Source: Azovibrio restrictus
GTDB lineage: Bacteria; Bacteroidota; Bacteroidia; Chitinophagales; Chitinophagaceae
Assembly (NCBI GenBank): GCA_029255605.1
Contig: JANLJF010000059.1
Coordinates: 1-54,995, forward strand
Direction of reading: 5' to 3'
DNA: 54,995 nt
In this document: positions 36,001 through 46,700 of the stretch, one piece after another
Layout: every line of letters starts with the position of its first letter
Position numbering within the stretch: the first letter of the stretch is position 1
The notes under the pieces: model-generated
What the model was told of the DNA's origin: nothing
The model's input: only the letters and a program-made list of their open reading frames with translations
Databases searched by the model: none
Made by a program: the position numbers and the translations under genes

Positions 36001-36690
36001 AAGATCTTTCCATACACCACCTACGCCTTCTACCACTGCTTGCCCACCCAGTTTACCCTCAGAGCCTACCTCACGTGCCACGCGGGTTACCTCCATGGAA
36101 AACAGGTTCAGTTGCTTCACCATGTCGTTCACCTCTTTGGCAATGCGTGAAAACTCACCCTGCAACTTGTGGTCGCCAATTTGCATCGGCATTTGCTGCG
36201 ATAGGTTTCCTTTCGCCACAAGACTTATAACGCTTGCTATTTCAATGGTGGGATGCACCAGGTCTGATATAAGTGTATTCAACGAATCGACGCTGGAACT
36301 CCAGGAACCTCTGGCATAGGGTACATCAATACGGTGCGTTAGTTTACCATTCTTACCAATATTATTGCTGGCTCGTGTAAACTCATCTGCCATCTTTTGA
36401 TTCAGGGAAATTATTTCATTCAGAACATCACATATTTTTCCATTTATGCCCACCTGGTCGATAGGCATGCGCACATTAAAATTCCCATTTCGTACATCGG
36501 TAAGTGTTTTCAGCAACTCTACATATAACTCCGGCGTTGGGAGCATATCATAAGTAGCAACCGGCTCCCGGGTGGCTTTTTTCTTTCCGGAGGATGGTTT
36601 TTCATCCACCGACAATGCTACAACTTCCACATTATCAGTGGTTTGCTCAATGGCCGCATGGCCATTTGAACGACGGGATGATCTGGGCAT
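30001..36690 (-). CDS. Giant multi-HAMP hybrid histidine kinase
   Basis: 2229 residues. No membrane segment. About residues 60-1300 are a chain of HAMP domains: 12 copies of a 92-residue unit with signatures [22 protein letters not shown] and [15 protein letters not shown], plus degenerate HAMPs at the start. Then a GAF domain (~1330-1470), coiled coil (~1480-1535), HisKA with His near 1545 ([15 protein letters not shown]), HATPase_c (~1640-1760, [11 protein letters not shown]) and three receivers (~1840, ~1965, ~2105 to the end; the last with [13 protein letters not shown]). The poly-HAMP soluble layout resembles fungal group III (Nik1/Os-1) osmosensing kinases and their bacterial relatives, but with more HAMP units and extra receivers. 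It is the first gene of a likely three-gene operon. Confidence 0.95.
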   Translation of the reverse strand: MPRSSRRSNGHAAIEQTTDNVEVVALSVDEKPSSGKKKATREPVATYDMLPTPELYVELLKTLTDVRNGNFNVRMPIDQVGINGKICDVLNEIISLNQKMADEFTRASNNIGKNGKLTHRIDVPYARGSWSSSVDSLNTLISDLVHPTIEIASVISLVAKGNLSQQMPMQIGDHKLQGEFSRIAKEVNDMVKQLNLFSMEVTRVAREVGSEGKLGGQAVVEGVGGVWKDLTDSVNLMAGNLTGQVRNIAEVTTAVAKGDLSKKITVDVKGEILELKNTINTMVDQLNSFSSEVTRVALEVGTEGKLGGQAQVKGIGGTWKDLTDSVNQMASNLTGQVRNIAEVTTAVARGDLSRKITVDVKGEISELKNTINTMVDQLNSFSSEVTRVAREVGSEGKLGGQATVKGVGGVWKDLTESVNQMGSNLTAQVRNIAEVTTAVAKGDLSRKITVDVKGEILELKDTINTMVDQLNSFGSEVTRVAREVGSEGKLGGQATVEGVGGVWKDLTDSVNQMAGNLTGQVRNIAEVTTAVANGDLSKKITVDVQGEILELKNTINTMVDQLNSFGSEVTRVAREVGSEGKLGGQATVKGVGGVWKDLTDSVNQMGSNLTAQVRNIAEVTTAVAKGDLSRKITVDVKGEILELKNTINTMVDQLNSFASEVTRVALEVGTEGKLGGQAKVKGVGGVWKDLTDSVNQMGSNLTAQVRNIAEVTTAVATGDLSKKITVNVEGEILDLKNTINTMVDQLNSFASEVTRVALEVGTEGKLGGQAKVQGVGGTWKDLTDSVNQMASNLTAQVRNIAEVTTAVAKGDLSRKITVDVKGEILELKNTINTMVDQLNSFGSEVTRVAREVGSEGKLGGQADVPGVDGTWKDLTDSVNKMASNLTGQVRNIAEVTTAVANGDLSRKIEVDVKGEILELKNTINTMVEQLRAFASEVTRVAREVGTEGKLGGQAHVPGVGGTWKDLTDSVNQMAGNLTDQVRNIADVAIAVANGDMSRKITVDVRGEILQLKETLNTMVDQLRAFASEVTRVAREVGTDGKLGGQAFVPGVAGTWKDLTDSVNQMTGNLTSQVRNIAEVTKAVASGDLSKKVTIDVKGEIFDLKNTINTMVDQLNSFAFEVTRVAREVGTEGKLGGQAEVKGVAGTWKDLTDSVNMMASNLTSQVRGIAKVVTSVATGNLKQKLSISSRGEVAQLTDTINEMIDTLAVFADQVTTVAREVGVEGRLGGQANVPGASGTWKNLTENVNQLAENLTTQVRAISEVASAVTKGDLTRMIRVDAKGEVEELKDTINQMIANLKETTLRNQEQDWLKSNLAKFTQMLQGQKDLNTVTRRILSELAQVVNAQHGMFYIYEQDEVHNDNILKLFAAYAYKDEINIRKSFKLGEGLVGQCASEKEKILLNNVPTDYIKISSGLGEATPLNLIVLPVLFEKEIKAVIELASFEAFSETHLDFLGQLTESIGIVLNTIETNSRTEHLLEQSQSLTDELRITNEELQDKAHLLVKQKEEVENKNKEVEEARRSLEEKAEQLQLTSKYKSEFLANMSHELRTPLNSLLILAQELFENNEGNLTERQVRYAKTIHSCGDDLIQLINDILDLSKIESGYISADFINVRFHEITNFVETTFKHVSENKNLKFSIEMDKELPDIIETDVQRLNQILKNLLSNAFKFTEKGEVKLRIFDANKAWRSDNPNLDNAKQVVAFEIKDTGIGISKDKQNIIFEAFQQAEGSTSRKYGGTGLGLSISRGLAELLGGSIELESETGIGSTFTLYLPIEYNPMMLKIDKQSSLAISKYDLAQNDEKLAIQSVPTVKIPERDLEAINEIINETNDDRNIITANDKTVLVVEDDIRFAKIMTEKAHEMNLKVLVATNFGEVFDLMNKYTPTAVTLDVKLPDASGWKILDLFKNDMNFRHIPVHLISGEENRILAMKRGARSFHHKPLKSEALSLLFSDIAEFKLRSPKRLLVVEDNEIDSSQIAKMLENGELIDITIASTGAQALELMAANDYDCVILDYTLPDMGGLNFIMEISLAKKTQMTPVIIYSAKDFTDKEKTQLKQYANRVLLKSVNSLELLLEETVMHLHINHKDLLPAKRKIIENLRLMEDVLTGKNVLVVDDDVRNLFALTTAFEKYRINTITAESGKEAIDILNENGNIDIVLMDIMMPEMDGYETTQKIRREHKNTNLPIIAVTAKAMKGDREKCIEAGASDYITKPLKIDQLLSLMRVWLYK
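32940..36110. repeat. Tandem 276-bp coding repeats (HAMP units)
   Basis: Twelve in-frame repeats of 276 bp encode the 92-residue HAMP unit. DNA identity between neighbours is high (for example the blocks starting near 34554, 34830, 35106 and 35382), high enough to leave matching open frames on the opposite strand. Copy number may vary between strains or be misassembled. Confidence 0.9.
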
Positions 36691-36833
36691 ACTTTTTAAA
36701 GATTTGATGGTGGATTTTATAACCGCTTTAGTACATTAACTGTCTGTTTTTAAACAGCTACAAAAGATACTATACATAAATATTATTCCATCAATATCTT
36801 TATTCTTGCCCGGTTCTACATTTTCATTAAAAA

Positions 36834-36858
36834 TAAAGCGGGAATATATCCCGCTTTA
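36834..36858 (-). terminator. Terminator of the 184-aa lipoprotein gene
   Basis: AAAGCGGGA / TCCCGCTTT, 9-bp perfect stem with a 5-nt loop; on the minus strand it is followed by TTTATTTTT-like sequence. It lies 37 bp after the stop. Confidence 0.75.
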
Positions 36859-36894
36859 TATCTTATATTATATAATTATTTAACAATAACTGCA

Positions 36895-37449
36895 TTAGTA
36901 ATTTATCGTACCGTCAATACCTGTCAGGTAGGCTACGTTAGGATTGTTCAGGGGAATAGTAATCGTGCCGGTAAAACCACCTGTTGCGTTAACGAAACGC
37001 CCGGTACCGCCAATAAAGGTGGCCTGCATAGTACCCGTAGCCGATGTGCTATTGAAATAAACATCGTACGGTTGTATAGCTACTTCTATATCGTCGCCAT
37101 TAGCTGCAGTAAAACTGCCGCATTCTATAACTATATGATTGCCAACATATACACCATTCTGTATTATAGGGGTAACGCAGGTTTTATTGTGAGATGCTAG
37201 CAAACCCATATGCGTTACGTTTCCGCTACCGGAAAAATCGCCAACTGCTATAGCCGAACCACTACAATTGCAGGGTAAGCCTAAAGTAGTATCCAGTGTA
37301 TAGGTCATATCTCCCTTGAATGGCCTTGCTGTTTTCTTTGCCAGTGCTTCCAGCTCGCTTCCCGATGCAGGAGCCAGTGTATGATCTGCCTTCTGACAAG
37401 CGGAAATACCTATCAACAAGCTAAAGGCAACGAGTACATATTTCTTCAT
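36895..37449 (-). CDS. Lipoprotein with AOC/dirigent-like barrel features
   Basis: 184 residues. Signal peptide with lipobox GISAC (Cys18). The mature part is beta-rich, with a pattern TFIGGTGRFVNATGGFTGTITI near the C-terminus that resembles the allene-oxide-cyclase/dirigent-like barrel repeats seen in many secreted Bacteroidota proteins. Four Cys (CNCSG, KTC, IEC) could form disulfides. Monocistronic, with its own terminator. Function unknown. Confidence 0.7.
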   Translation of the reverse strand: MKKYVLVAFSLLIGISACQKADHTLAPASGSELEALAKKTARPFKGDMTYTLDTTLGLPCNCSGSAIAVGDFSGSGNVTHMGLLASHNKTCVTPIIQNGVYVGNHIVIECGSFTAANGDDIEVAIQPYDVYFNSTSATGTMQATFIGGTGRFVNATGGFTGTITIPLNNPNVAYLTGIDGTINY

Positions 37450-37590
37450 AATAAATTGATTTAAGAATATAGCCTAAAAATAAACTATCAATTATAAAAC
37501 TATGAAAATCATCACTTTCATTAACAAGCTTTTTACAAGCAGTTAACCAGCGCTTAACAAATTATGTAATGGCCAGGGTAAGCACAAAAC

Positions 37591-37621
37591 AAAAAAGCCC
37601 GTTCCGGAAAACCGGAACGGG
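37591..37621 (-). terminator. Terminator of the rimM-trmD-rplS transcript
   Basis: CCCGTTCCGG and CCGGAACGGG form a 10-bp perfect stem with an AAAA/TTTT loop; on the minus strand a C and then six T follow. It ends 24 bp after the rplS stop. Confidence 0.85.
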
Positions 37622-37644
37622 TAACTATCTCACAACAACTGCTA

Positions 37645-38004
37645 CTATTTAGTAGAAATGTATTTCTTTTCTTTGATACGTGCTGATTTACCTTGGCGTT
37701 CGCGTTGGTAGAACAGTTTAGCACGACGTACACGACCTGTTTTATTTACCTCGATGCTATCAATGTTGGGAGAGTACAGAGGGAACAGACGCTCAACGCC
37801 TACGCCATCAGATACTTTACGTACAGTGAAAGATTGAGTAAAACCGGTACCCTGACGTTTGATAACATCACCTTTGAACGCCTGAATACGCTCTTTAGCA
37901 CCTTCAATGATTTTATAATTAACGGTTACGTTATCACCTGCTTTGAACTTTGGAAATTCTTTCTTCCCAGTCAGCTGCTCGTGTACAAAAGCTATAGCTT
38001 CCAT
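37645..38004 (-). CDS. rplS: 50S ribosomal protein L19
   Basis: 119 residues from ATG 38004 ([13 protein letters not shown]); an ATG 54 bp upstream would add a non-conserved extension. Typical L19 features: [51 protein letters not shown] and the basic C-terminus. It is part of the large subunit at the 30S interface. Lies after trmD in the classic rimM-trmD-rplS order and ends in a strong terminator. Confidence 0.97.
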   Translation of the reverse strand: MEAIAFVHEQLTGKKEFPKFKAGDNVTVNYKIIEGAKERIQAFKGDVIKRQGTGFTQSFTVRKVSDGVGVERLFPLYSPNIDSIEVNKTGRVRRAKLFYQRERQGKSARIKEKKYISTK

Positions 38005-38083
38005 TGTTTTACTATTATTTTGGGTCTGCAAAAGTAATCGATAATTCGATGTTTTCAAAAAAAATATCAGATTATTCCTGATT

Positions 38084-38761
38084 TTAGTCTTCCAGCAGGT
38101 CGGGCCTGCGTTCTTCCGTCCTTTTCAGGGCTTGTTCATGGCGCCATTCGTCCACTTTTTTAGGGTCGCCGCTCAATAGCACATCTGGCACCTTCCACCC
38201 TCTGAAGTCGGCAGGGCGGGTATATACTGGTGGCGCCAGCAACCCATCCTGGTGCGAATCGAACAGGGCCGATGTTTCATCATTCAGCACACCGGGTATC
38301 AACCTGCCAATGGCATCTACTACCACCGCAGCGGCCAGCTCACCGCCACTCAATACATAATCGCCGATAGATACTTCCATGGTCACAAAATGCTGGCGAA
38401 TGCGCTCATCAATGCCTTTATAATGCCCGCAAATGATCATCAGATTACCTTTTAGCGACAGGCGGTTGGCCATTTTCTGGTCAAAGTTCTTTCCATCCGG
38501 TGTCATGTAGATAACCTCATCATATGTTCGCTCTGCCTGCAGCTTTTCTATCAGTAGGGCCAAAGGCTCCGGCATCATCACCATACCCGCCCCTCCGCCA
38601 AACTGGTAGTCATCTACCTGGCCTTGCTTATATGGCGTATAGTCGCGTAGATTATGACGATGCACTTCCAGCAGGCCCTTAGACTGTGCTCGCTTCATTA
38701 TAGAATGCCCCAACGGGCTATCCAGCAATTCCGGCAATACGGTTATTATATCTATTCTCAT
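38084..38761 (-). CDS. trmD: tRNA (guanine-N1-)-methyltransferase
   Basis: 225 residues, SPOUT class trefoil-knot methyltransferase that makes m1G37 in tRNA. Motifs seen: [62 protein letters not shown] and [21 protein letters not shown], with the knot and catalytic Asp in place. It lies 23 bp after rimM. Full length. Confidence 0.98.
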   Translation of the reverse strand: MRIDIITVLPELLDSPLGHSIMKRAQSKGLLEVHRHNLRDYTPYKQGQVDDYQFGGGAGMVMMPEPLALLIEKLQAERTYDEVIYMTPDGKNFDQKMANRLSLKGNLMIICGHYKGIDERIRQHFVTMEVSIGDYVLSGGELAAAVVVDAIGRLIPGVLNDETSALFDSHQDGLLAPPVYTRPADFRGWKVPDVLLSGDPKKVDEWRHEQALKRTEERRPDLLED

Positions 38762-38784
38762 GGGCTTCTAAAACTTTACAACTC

Positions 38785-39294
38785 TTAGCCTGTATACACT
38801 TCCAGCAGACCTTCGGGCAGGTCTACACGCACATATTTATTGCGCATGTTCACCTCTATCAATATATCATCCACCAGCGGTATCAATACTTCTTTACCAT
38901 CTATCACCAGGGTAGCCAGCCATTGCGGCCCGGCCTGCACCACATCGGCTATTGGCCCTAGCCCACCTTTGGTCTTATCTACCATATTGAAGCCTATCCA
39001 TAATAGCGGAGAGTTGGTTGACACCTCTTTCAGCACATCCTCTTTTACATATACCTGCTTGCCTACCAGCTTTTTGGCAGCTTCTACGGTGTCTATATCT
39101 TCTATTTGTACAATATATTCTTCGCTACTGGCAGCTTTTGCACTTGCTACAAAGTGCGGTATCTGGCTATCCTTTCGCAGTTCTACAAATAATATAGCGT
39201 CTTTATTCAGCCAGTTGCTTTCGCCTGCTACATGCTTCAACACCACTGCACCCTGCAGCCCGTGTGTAGCTACTATTTTACCTATGCGTACCAT
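38785..39294 (-). CDS. rimM: 16S rRNA processing protein RimM
   Basis: 169 residues. N-terminal RimM domain (VRIGKIVATHGLQGAVVLKHV) and C-terminal PRC barrel (GFNMVDKTKGGLGPIADVVQAGPQWLATLVIDGKEVLIPLVDDILIEV is the landmark stretch in pieces). It assists 30S head maturation by binding S19. First of the three-gene group; rpsP, which usually precedes rimM, is not here. Confidence 0.95.
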   Translation of the reverse strand: MVRIGKIVATHGLQGAVVLKHVAGESNWLNKDAILFVELRKDSQIPHFVASAKAASSEEYIVQIEDIDTVEAAKKLVGKQVYVKEDVLKEVSTNSPLLWIGFNMVDKTKGGLGPIADVVQAGPQWLATLVIDGKEVLIPLVDDILIEVNMRNKYVRVDLPEGLLEVYTG

Positions 39295-39334
39295 AATAGG
39301 GCTGCAAAGTTAACGGAAACAGGCGAATGCCTTT

Positions 39335-39832
39335 CTAAAAGTATCCCAAGTAGAATTTCGAATAGGTAGTATATTCTATATTCAGCTCATCACCCTTCTC
39401 CAGGCGGTAATAATCTTCCTGGCTCACCTCTATGCTCACCTTATTGGGGGAATCCAGGAAAAAGTAATACATATTGTTGTGTGGCATGAACTGTTTGCGG
39501 GTAATATGGGTGCGTTCCACTGTTTTGGTACGATGGCGCACATCGCTCTGTACTTTTTTCAATGTTCGGGAATAGGCTATGTAAACTGCCCCGCCTGCAA
39601 AGCACAGAAGAAATAGCACAGAAGAAAAATAATACAGCATGGAAAAAGGATTGGGCACTTGTGCCAATGCCCGAAGCCACGCCACTACAAATGGGCATAT
39701 AAAACAGAACACCATCAGTATACGCACTACTTTGTACAGCGATGCCCGTTCCTTCTCTTCTTTCTTCTGTATAAACAGAAGCTCCTCCGCATCCATGGGC
39801 TCATCGTGCCTGTACAACTGCAGTTGCATCAT
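39335..39832 (-). CDS. Hypothetical two-helix membrane protein
   Basis: 165 residues. Cytoplasmic charged N-terminus (EELLFIQKKEEKERASLY), two transmembrane helices (~38-57 and ~66-86), then a soluble C-terminal domain with a beta pattern (YYFFLDSPNKVSIEVSQEDYYRLEKGDELNIEY) resembling the DUF-type small domains of Bacteroidota membrane proteins. It overlaps the M32 peptidase stop by 4 bp and is probably co-transcribed with it and rimM. Function unknown. Confidence 0.72.
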   Translation of the reverse strand: MMQLQLYRHDEPMDAEELLFIQKKEEKERASLYKVVRILMVFCFICPFVVAWLRALAQVPNPFSMLYYFSSVLFLLCFAGGAVYIAYSRTLKKVQSDVRHRTKTVERTHITRKQFMPHNNMYYFFLDSPNKVSIEVSQEDYYRLEKGDELNIEYTTYSKFYLGYF

Positions 39833-41349
39833 ATCTGGCTTATATCATACACAGTAGCAAACTTTTGGCGTGCATAATCCATAAACACTTCAAAGTTCAG
39901 CCCGCTGCCGGTTACACGTTTACAAATTTCTTCAGAAGTATAGTGCCTGCCATATTGGTGCACATTATCGCGCAGCCATTGCAGCAGGTGGGTAAAATTG
40001 CCCTGCGCCATCATTTCGGGCAGGTTCATTATGTCTTTTTCAGCCTGCACATACAGTTGCGCAGCATAAAAACTGCCCAGCGAATAGGTAGGAAAATAAC
40101 CAAAGCTACCGTGCGCCCAATGTACATCCTGCAATACGCCCTGCTTATCATCCTGTGGTGTTACACCCAGGTATTTTTTATACAAGCCATTCCACGTTTC
40201 GGCCAGGTCTTCAGGATATAATTCCCCGCTTATCAATGCTTTCTCTATTTCATAACGTATCAGCACATGAAAATGATATGTCACTTCATCTGCCTCAGTT
40301 CGTATCAGCGATGGTTGTACTTTATTCATCCCTTTATAAAACACATGACCGGATACGTTACTCAACTGCTGCGGAAAGTATTGTTGCAGCTTAGGGTAAA
40401 AATATTGCCAGAAATAGGTGCCACGCCCTACACAATTCTCCCACAGGCGCGATTGTGATTCATGCACACCCAACGATGCAGCAGCACCCAATGGCAAACC
40501 ATATTGTGCAACCGGCAAGCCTTGCTCATACAATGCATGGCCACCTTCATGTATCGTGCTCCATAATAGTGATGCATAATTATTTTCGTCCACACGCGTT
40601 GTCACCCGCACATCTTCAGGCGAAAACGATGTAGTGAACGGATGTTCTGAAATATCCTGGCGGCCTGCTGTAAAGTCATAACCCATTATCTTCAGCACAT
40701 CTATAGAAAAATCCCACTGTTGTTGGCGGGGAAAATGCTGTATAAAGAAACTATCATCCACCTGCGGCGCTGCTTTTATTTTATCCAGTAATATGGGCAG
40801 CTCGGTTTTTACATTACTAAACACACCATCCAGCAATGCTACAGTCGCCCCTTTTTCATATTCATCCAGCAAAGCATCATAAGGATGGGCTGCATAACCA
40901 TACATATCTGCCTGCTGTCTTTTCAGAGCTATCATCTTCTCCAGTTCAGGTGCATATATGCTATACTTATTCTCTTTGCGCGATTGTATCCATGCGCTAT
41001 AGCTGGCACTGGTTTGCTGTGTCAGTTGCTCTATAAATGCTGCCGGAAGCTTTTTGTTTTTATTATAATCCTCAAGGCTCAGTTCTACATTTCGTTTTGC
41101 GGTATCTTCAAGGTCGCTTCTGCCTGCCAGCTCCTGCAGCAGGTTGCCATAGGCATCACTCGTTACCATTTCATGCGCCAGGGATGCCAGCGTAGCCAGT
41201 TGCCTGCCACGCATCTCAAATCCCTTCGATGGCATGTACACTTCCTGGTCCCACCCCAGCATGGCAGATGCATTGTTGAGGTCTGCAGCTTTTTGTGTTA
41301 TGTCTTTATATTGTTGGTATAGCGATTCGCTTGTTTGGCCTATGGTCAT
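39829..41349 (-). CDS. M32 family metallocarboxypeptidase
   Basis: 506 residues from ATG 41349 (MTIGQTSESLYQQYKDI); the open frame extends 90 bp further, into rel, without family support. Zinc site HEGGHALYEQG near residue 265 (HEXXH), with a downstream Glu in HESQSRLWEN, plus the M32 signatures DVRVTTRVDENNY and HFPRQQQWDF. It hydrolyses C-terminal residues of peptides in the cytoplasm. Lies 23 bp after rel. Confidence 0.94.
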   Translation of the reverse strand: MTIGQTSESLYQQYKDITQKAADLNNASAMLGWDQEVYMPSKGFEMRGRQLATLASLAHEMVTSDAYGNLLQELAGRSDLEDTAKRNVELSLEDYNKNKKLPAAFIEQLTQQTSASYSAWIQSRKENKYSIYAPELEKMIALKRQQADMYGYAAHPYDALLDEYEKGATVALLDGVFSNVKTELPILLDKIKAAPQVDDSFFIQHFPRQQQWDFSIDVLKIMGYDFTAGRQDISEHPFTTSFSPEDVRVTTRVDENNYASLLWSTIHEGGHALYEQGLPVAQYGLPLGAAASLGVHESQSRLWENCVGRGTYFWQYFYPKLQQYFPQQLSNVSGHVFYKGMNKVQPSLIRTEADEVTYHFHVLIRYEIEKALISGELYPEDLAETWNGLYKKYLGVTPQDDKQGVLQDVHWAHGSFGYFPTYSLGSFYAAQLYVQAEKDIMNLPEMMAQGNFTHLLQWLRDNVHQYGRHYTSEEICKRVTGSGLNFEVFMDYARQKFATVYDISQI

Positions 41350-41372
41350 TTCTTTTGTTTCTAATTGTTTGT

Positions 41373-43622
41373 TTATTGTTCCTGTGCTTCCAGTCGTTCT
41401 ACGGTATTGATACCTTCCAATGCTGCCAGTCGCTGGCATAGATGATCAAGCTCATCCCTGTCATGTACATATACCATGATGGTACCTTCAAATACACCAT
41501 CGTGAGAATCGATACTAAGCGAACGCATGTTCATCTTCAGGTCTGCAGATATAACGTTGGTTATCTTCTGTATCACGCCCACATCATCCAGTCCTACCAG
41601 CCGCACCCCACTGAGGAAGGATATTTCTTTATTTTTCGCCCACTTGGTTTTTACTACCCTATGCCCATAGTGCGATAACAACTGTGCTGCATTAGGGCAG
41701 TCGGTACGGTGTATCTTCAAGCCCTCGCCCGTTGTAATAAAACCAAACACATCATCGCCCGGTATTGGCTGGCAGCATTGCGCCAGTTTATAAAGTATCT
41801 TGTCCGAACTCTCACCAAATATGATAAGCTCTGCACCCTTTGCCGGTTTTTTAACCGTTTCTTCAGAAAGCAGGTGCTTGCTATCCAGCTTCACCTCTTT
41901 TACCGGATGTATCATTTTATCACCCGATATAGAAAATTCTTTCAAGTCTTTCAGGTCCACACTACCTACTGCAATACCATAATACAAATCGAGCAACGAT
42001 GGCTTTTTATAGTGCAGGCACAGTTCCTGCAGGTTTTGCGGCGACATGGGCAGCCCCATATGGTCCAGCTTGCGTTGCAGTATTTCTTTGCCGTCCTCTC
42101 CTATCTTACGCTTCTCTTCTTTCAGGTAGTATTTTATGCGCGACTTGGCTTTGGCAGTCGTAACGAAAGACAACCAGTCTTCCGATGGCTTTTGCTTGGA
42201 TGAGGTTATGATTTCTACCTGGTCGCCACTCTTAATTTCGTGGCTCAATGGCACCAATCTGTAATTCACCTTAGCACCTATACAACGCGCTCCAAGCTCG
42301 GAGTGTATATCGAACGCGAAATCGAGTGCCGTAGCCCCTTTCGGCAGCACACGCATTTCACCTTTGGGGGTATAGATGTATATCTCCTCTGTAAACAGGT
42401 CAAGCTTGAAGTCTTGCAGGAAGTCGAGCGTATCTGTATCGGGGTTGTTCAGTATATCGCGCAGGTGCTGCAGCCAGCTATCCAGCTTGCTTTCCTGCGC
42501 ACTTGGCATCCCTTCTTTATACTTCCAGTGTGCCGCAAGCCCCTTTTCTGCTATCTCGTTCATACGCGATGAACGTATCTGCACTTCTACCCATCGTCCG
42601 CCGGGGCCCATCACCGTTGTATGCAGGGCTTCGTAACCATTACCTTTAGGCACACTTATCCAATCGCGCAGCCTTTCAGGGCTGGGTTTGTAGAAGTTGG
42701 TAACGATAGAATATACCTTCCAGCAGTCTTCTTTTTCACGTTCCGGTGCTGAATTGAGGATGATACGGATAGCAAACAAGTCGTACACTTCCTCAAAGGC
42801 TACATGTTTTGTCCTCATCTTGTTCCAGATGGAATGGATGGCTTTGGGGCGGCCATATATTTCAACCTGCAACTCTTCATTTTGCAGCTCTTCTTTTATC
42901 GGCTTAATGAACTCATTGATATAACGGGTACGCTCACGTTTCGTTTCTTTCAGGCCCTGCGATATTTCCCAATACACTTCCGGTTGGGTATATTTCAGCG
43001 CCAGGTCCTCAAACTCCGATTTTATTTCATAAAGGCCCAACCTGTGCGCCAGTGGGGAGTAGATATAAGTCGTTTCTGATGATATCTTCAGTTGCTTTTC
43101 ACGGCTCATGCTTTCCAGCGTGCGCATATTGTGCAGGCGGTCGCCCAGCTTTATCAATATTACACGCGGGTCATCAGCCAGTGTCAGTAATATTTTACGA
43201 AAATTCTCTGCCTGTACTGTAGTATCTGCTTTCAGGTCTACTACGTTCGATATTTTGGTAAGGCCATCTATTATCTTAGCATAGTTGGTACCAAACTCGC
43301 GGCTGATGTCTTCGAGCGTGGTTTCGGTGTCTTCTACCACATCGTGCAACAAGGCACATATGGCCGATGTTACGCCCAATCCTATTTCTTCTACTACTAT
43401 TTTGGCCACCGCCAGCGGATGCAATATGTAGGGTTCGCCTGATTTGCGGCGCATATCCTTATGTGCATCGGCTGCTATTTCAAACGCGCGCCTCAAGAGA
43501 GCCTTATCCCCTTTTTTTATGTGCTGCTTCAATACCCTGAGCAAAGCACGGTATTCACGTAATATGAGTTTCTTCTCTTCCTCTTCGTTCAGATTATATG
43601 TCCCTGTAATCACTGTTTCCAT
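41373..43622 (-). CDS. rel: Bifunctional (p)ppGpp synthetase/hydrolase (RelA/SpoT)
   Basis: 749 residues. HD hydrolase domain ~45-200 with LLHDVVEDTE (His93, Asp94), so hydrolysis is retained; synthetase domain ~240-360 with GRPKAIHSIWNKM and YEALHTTVMGPGGRWVEVQIRS; TGS domain ~405-465 (IYTPKGEMRVLPKGATALDFAF); zinc-finger/helical region with AQCCQPIPGD and HRTDCPN; C-terminal ACT domain ~675-745. A full-length long RSH enzyme that sets the stringent response. Confidence 0.97.
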   Translation of the reverse strand: METVITGTYNLNEEEEKKLILREYRALLRVLKQHIKKGDKALLRRAFEIAADAHKDMRRKSGEPYILHPLAVAKIVVEEIGLGVTSAICALLHDVVEDTETTLEDISREFGTNYAKIIDGLTKISNVVDLKADTTVQAENFRKILLTLADDPRVILIKLGDRLHNMRTLESMSREKQLKISSETTYIYSPLAHRLGLYEIKSEFEDLALKYTQPEVYWEISQGLKETKRERTRYINEFIKPIKEELQNEELQVEIYGRPKAIHSIWNKMRTKHVAFEEVYDLFAIRIILNSAPEREKEDCWKVYSIVTNFYKPSPERLRDWISVPKGNGYEALHTTVMGPGGRWVEVQIRSSRMNEIAEKGLAAHWKYKEGMPSAQESKLDSWLQHLRDILNNPDTDTLDFLQDFKLDLFTEEIYIYTPKGEMRVLPKGATALDFAFDIHSELGARCIGAKVNYRLVPLSHEIKSGDQVEIITSSKQKPSEDWLSFVTTAKAKSRIKYYLKEEKRKIGEDGKEILQRKLDHMGLPMSPQNLQELCLHYKKPSLLDLYYGIAVGSVDLKDLKEFSISGDKMIHPVKEVKLDSKHLLSEETVKKPAKGAELIIFGESSDKILYKLAQCCQPIPGDDVFGFITTGEGLKIHRTDCPNAAQLLSHYGHRVVKTKWAKNKEISFLSGVRLVGLDDVGVIQKITNVISADLKMNMRSLSIDSHDGVFEGTIMVYVHDRDELDHLCQRLAALEGINTVERLEAQEQ

Positions 43623-43698
43623 TATATATAAAAATGCGGCTTCTTGTAATTTACGAATTATGCCCCAAGCTAAAAAGTTTTGCCGGGCTGCATATAAA

Positions 43699-43730
43699 AA
43701 TGCACTATAGATATATTGCTATAGTGCATT
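43699..43730 (-). terminator. Terminator of the PorW/SprE-like gene
   Basis: AATGCACTATAG and CTATAGTGCATT form a perfect 12-bp stem with an 8-nt loop, followed on the minus strand by TTTTATA. It lies 22 bp after the stop and 77 bp before the rel start. Confidence 0.75.
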
Positions 43731-43751
43731 CCATATAGTCAAAGGTACTAA

Positions 43752-46700
43752 CTACTTATATTTTGTGTTGTAGAATTGCAGGTACGGCTTGATATCTTTA
43801 TCAGCAGCCATTTTACGGTAGTTATTTGCCGAAATCAAAACCAATTGGTATTCACCCGGTTTGTATTCCCTGAAAACCTGGGCTGTACTGCGCAGCATAT
43901 TCAGGTATATTTTAGCTTCCGATGCATTTTTAAAACTGCGCGTTACAATAATCCCCTGGTCTGCTTTCAGTACTTCCGATGTGCTGGTGAGGTTCAGGCT
44001 GCTGAATTTGAATTTATTAAAATCCGTGAGCGCTGATTTTACCCCCATAGCCCGGGCTTCCATAGCCCCGAATACGAACAAAGCATAATGCTCTTCGTTA
44101 GGAGCATACGTATATGTTTTGGCTACCTGCTCTGCACCCGTAGTGCCCGTAACAGGTGCTGCTGAAGAAGCAGTAGATGGCGGAGGCGGTGGTGGCACGG
44201 CACCTGTAGCACTGGCATTTGTAGGCGCAGTAGAGCTTGCAGGGGCTGGGGCACCGCTTGCCGGTGGTGGCGGTGCTGCACCGTTAGCAGGTGCCACGGA
44301 AGGTGCCGGTGGTGCTGCAGGCTTGTTTTTCTGAATATATGCCAATACTGCATCTGCCCAGGGCTTCAGTGAATCAGTTGGGTACTGTTTCAGGAAATCC
44401 TGTAGTATGGTGTCTGCCGCGTCATAATTACCAAGGCCTGCCCTGGCTATACCTTCCATTATACGGAAGCGCTTTGCGTAGTTTGTTTCCTTGTATTGTC
44501 GCTGGCCTTGTATCACCCTTGCTAATGCACCTTCATAATCGCGCGCAATAAGCATACCGTAGGTTTCATCATAATAAGCGGCAAGCTCTGTATTACTTAC
44601 TGCCTGTGCTTCTGAAGGCCCTTCGGAAGGGCGAACCAGGTCGGCCCATCGGGTATTGCCATATTGCTGCAATATACGGTCGGCATATGCTTGTGATTCC
44701 GGAAGTTTATTCTGGCGCATAGCTACCAGGTATCGCAGGTACAGGCCTTCTGCCAGATATTGATGGTCTGCATAACGCTTGTCCAGCGTATCGAGCGTGC
44801 GGGTTGCGGGTGGATAATCTTCCAGTTCGCGTACATAAGCATTGGCAAGGTCTATATGGGCTTTCTGTATCAGGGCTACAGCTACCGCCTGGCGTTCGGG
44901 CTGCACAGGTATGGCAGCCAGCAGGCTTTCTTCTGTTGGCAAGCCGTTTTCGTCCAGTTCCGGGCCTTCGTCATCCGTTTGTTGTTTATTGCTGTTATTG
45001 CCCTGGTTGCTGGCAAAGCCTCCGGCAGCACTACGGCGCCAGTTGTCGGCCAATGGCCTGTTGTTCCATTTACTTTTAAAATCATTCTGCCCTTTCTGCA
45101 TCAATGCAGGGTTGGCAAAATACCAGTTGGCATACGGGTTATTTGATGCCGGGTTCCCAGCCGTGCTGTTTTGCATAGCTGCATTCAGCCCCGCATTCTC
45201 TGCCTGAAAAATGCTGTCAGCCCTTCTTTGTTCCAGGCTACGTATATATTTACGCACTGCCGTACGCTGTTCCTTTTCCGTCAGTTGTGCCAGTGCCAAT
45301 AAACTATCCTGCGTGCGGATGATGCTAATGGGTGCAGTTACTTTGCCTAAGGCCTGGCTGCGTTTTATGGCCACTATCATGCCGCTATCGCTTGGTGGCA
45401 GGTGCGATGCCAGTATCGCTGCACTATCATAAGCCGCTTTTGATTCTACATAATTACCTGCTTTATAATAGATGCCCCCCAGCGCTGCATAGGATTGTGC
45501 TTTTTGCTTAGGTGTTACTTTAGCCGATTGCAAACCTTCTTTCAGGTAGCCTATCGCTTCATCATCCTTACCGCTATTGGAAGATAAGCGGCCCAGTACA
45601 TAATACACCTGTTCGTAATAAGGGGAGTATTTACCATCATTCAGTATGCGCTTTAAAGATGCTACGGCTTCCTGCTGGTCGCCACCGGCAAGCATCAGGC
45701 TATAGGCCATGTTCTTCTTCGCATAAAAGTCCATGTCTATTTTAGGGTTCAGGTCTGTCACCTGTTTAAAGCTGGCGGCCGATGCTACATATTCTCCCCT
45801 GTTCTGCTGTATCTGCCCGTTGATGAAACCTGCGCGCATGCGCACCCAGTCGGGCAGGTTTTTATCCTGTGCCACTACGCCCAGTTGTTTGGAGGCTGCC
45901 GCATAGTCTTTCTGACCCAGGTAAATGAATGATTTTTCCAGCGCCAATCGTCCTTTCAAGTCATCGGGGAAGTTTGGGTCGGTTTCCACCAGGTCCAGCA
46001 CCGATTCCGCATTGCCTTCCTGTTTCGACTGGGTGAATGTCCGTGCCAGCCATAACACCGCCTCATTATGCACCGACCGGTGTTTCAGGAAGTCAAGCGC
46101 ACCCTGCTTATCTTTTTGTAATAATGTTGGTGCCCCTTTCGATTTTGATGTTGCATAAGATGAAGACGAACTTTTCTTTCTCTTTTTATCCTTCAGGCTC
46201 AATATATAGCGGAAGGCAATACCAGCTTCGTTATATTTCCCTTTGTAAAAATAAGCTTGCCCTAACAGCAGGTACAGGTCGTCGCCCCATTTGGTACGTG
46301 GGTCATGTATCTGTATACCCACCGATACCTTTTGGATGATACTATCCATATCTGCCGATAGCAGGGAGGAATCCCGGTCGGGGTTGAAGGGGAATAACTC
46401 GATCATCTGGTCATAGTTATCCTTCCTGGCCCTTTGCATATTCTCCAACGCTTCGTCCATTTTCCGGTCTGCATTGAAGTAATAGTTGTACCGGGTAAAG
46501 GTATTTTGCACTAACTGCCGCGGTATGCCCCACCGTTTTTTCAGCATCTTTTCATTGCTATATGCCGACCTCTTTTTCTTCAGCTTCAGCTCGAAGGCCA
46601 GTTGCTGCCTGTTTTCTTTATCCTTTTGGCGTACTTTCTGGTCTTTTTCGCGCTTCTCTTTTTTCTTGGCCAGGGAGTCGGCTCTAAGCTTTTTTTGAGC

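Noticed and set aside
32940-36110. Regular direct repeats that could be mistaken for a CRISPR or satellite array
   Set aside because: The period is 276 bp, in frame, with no spacers, and it translates to HAMP units.
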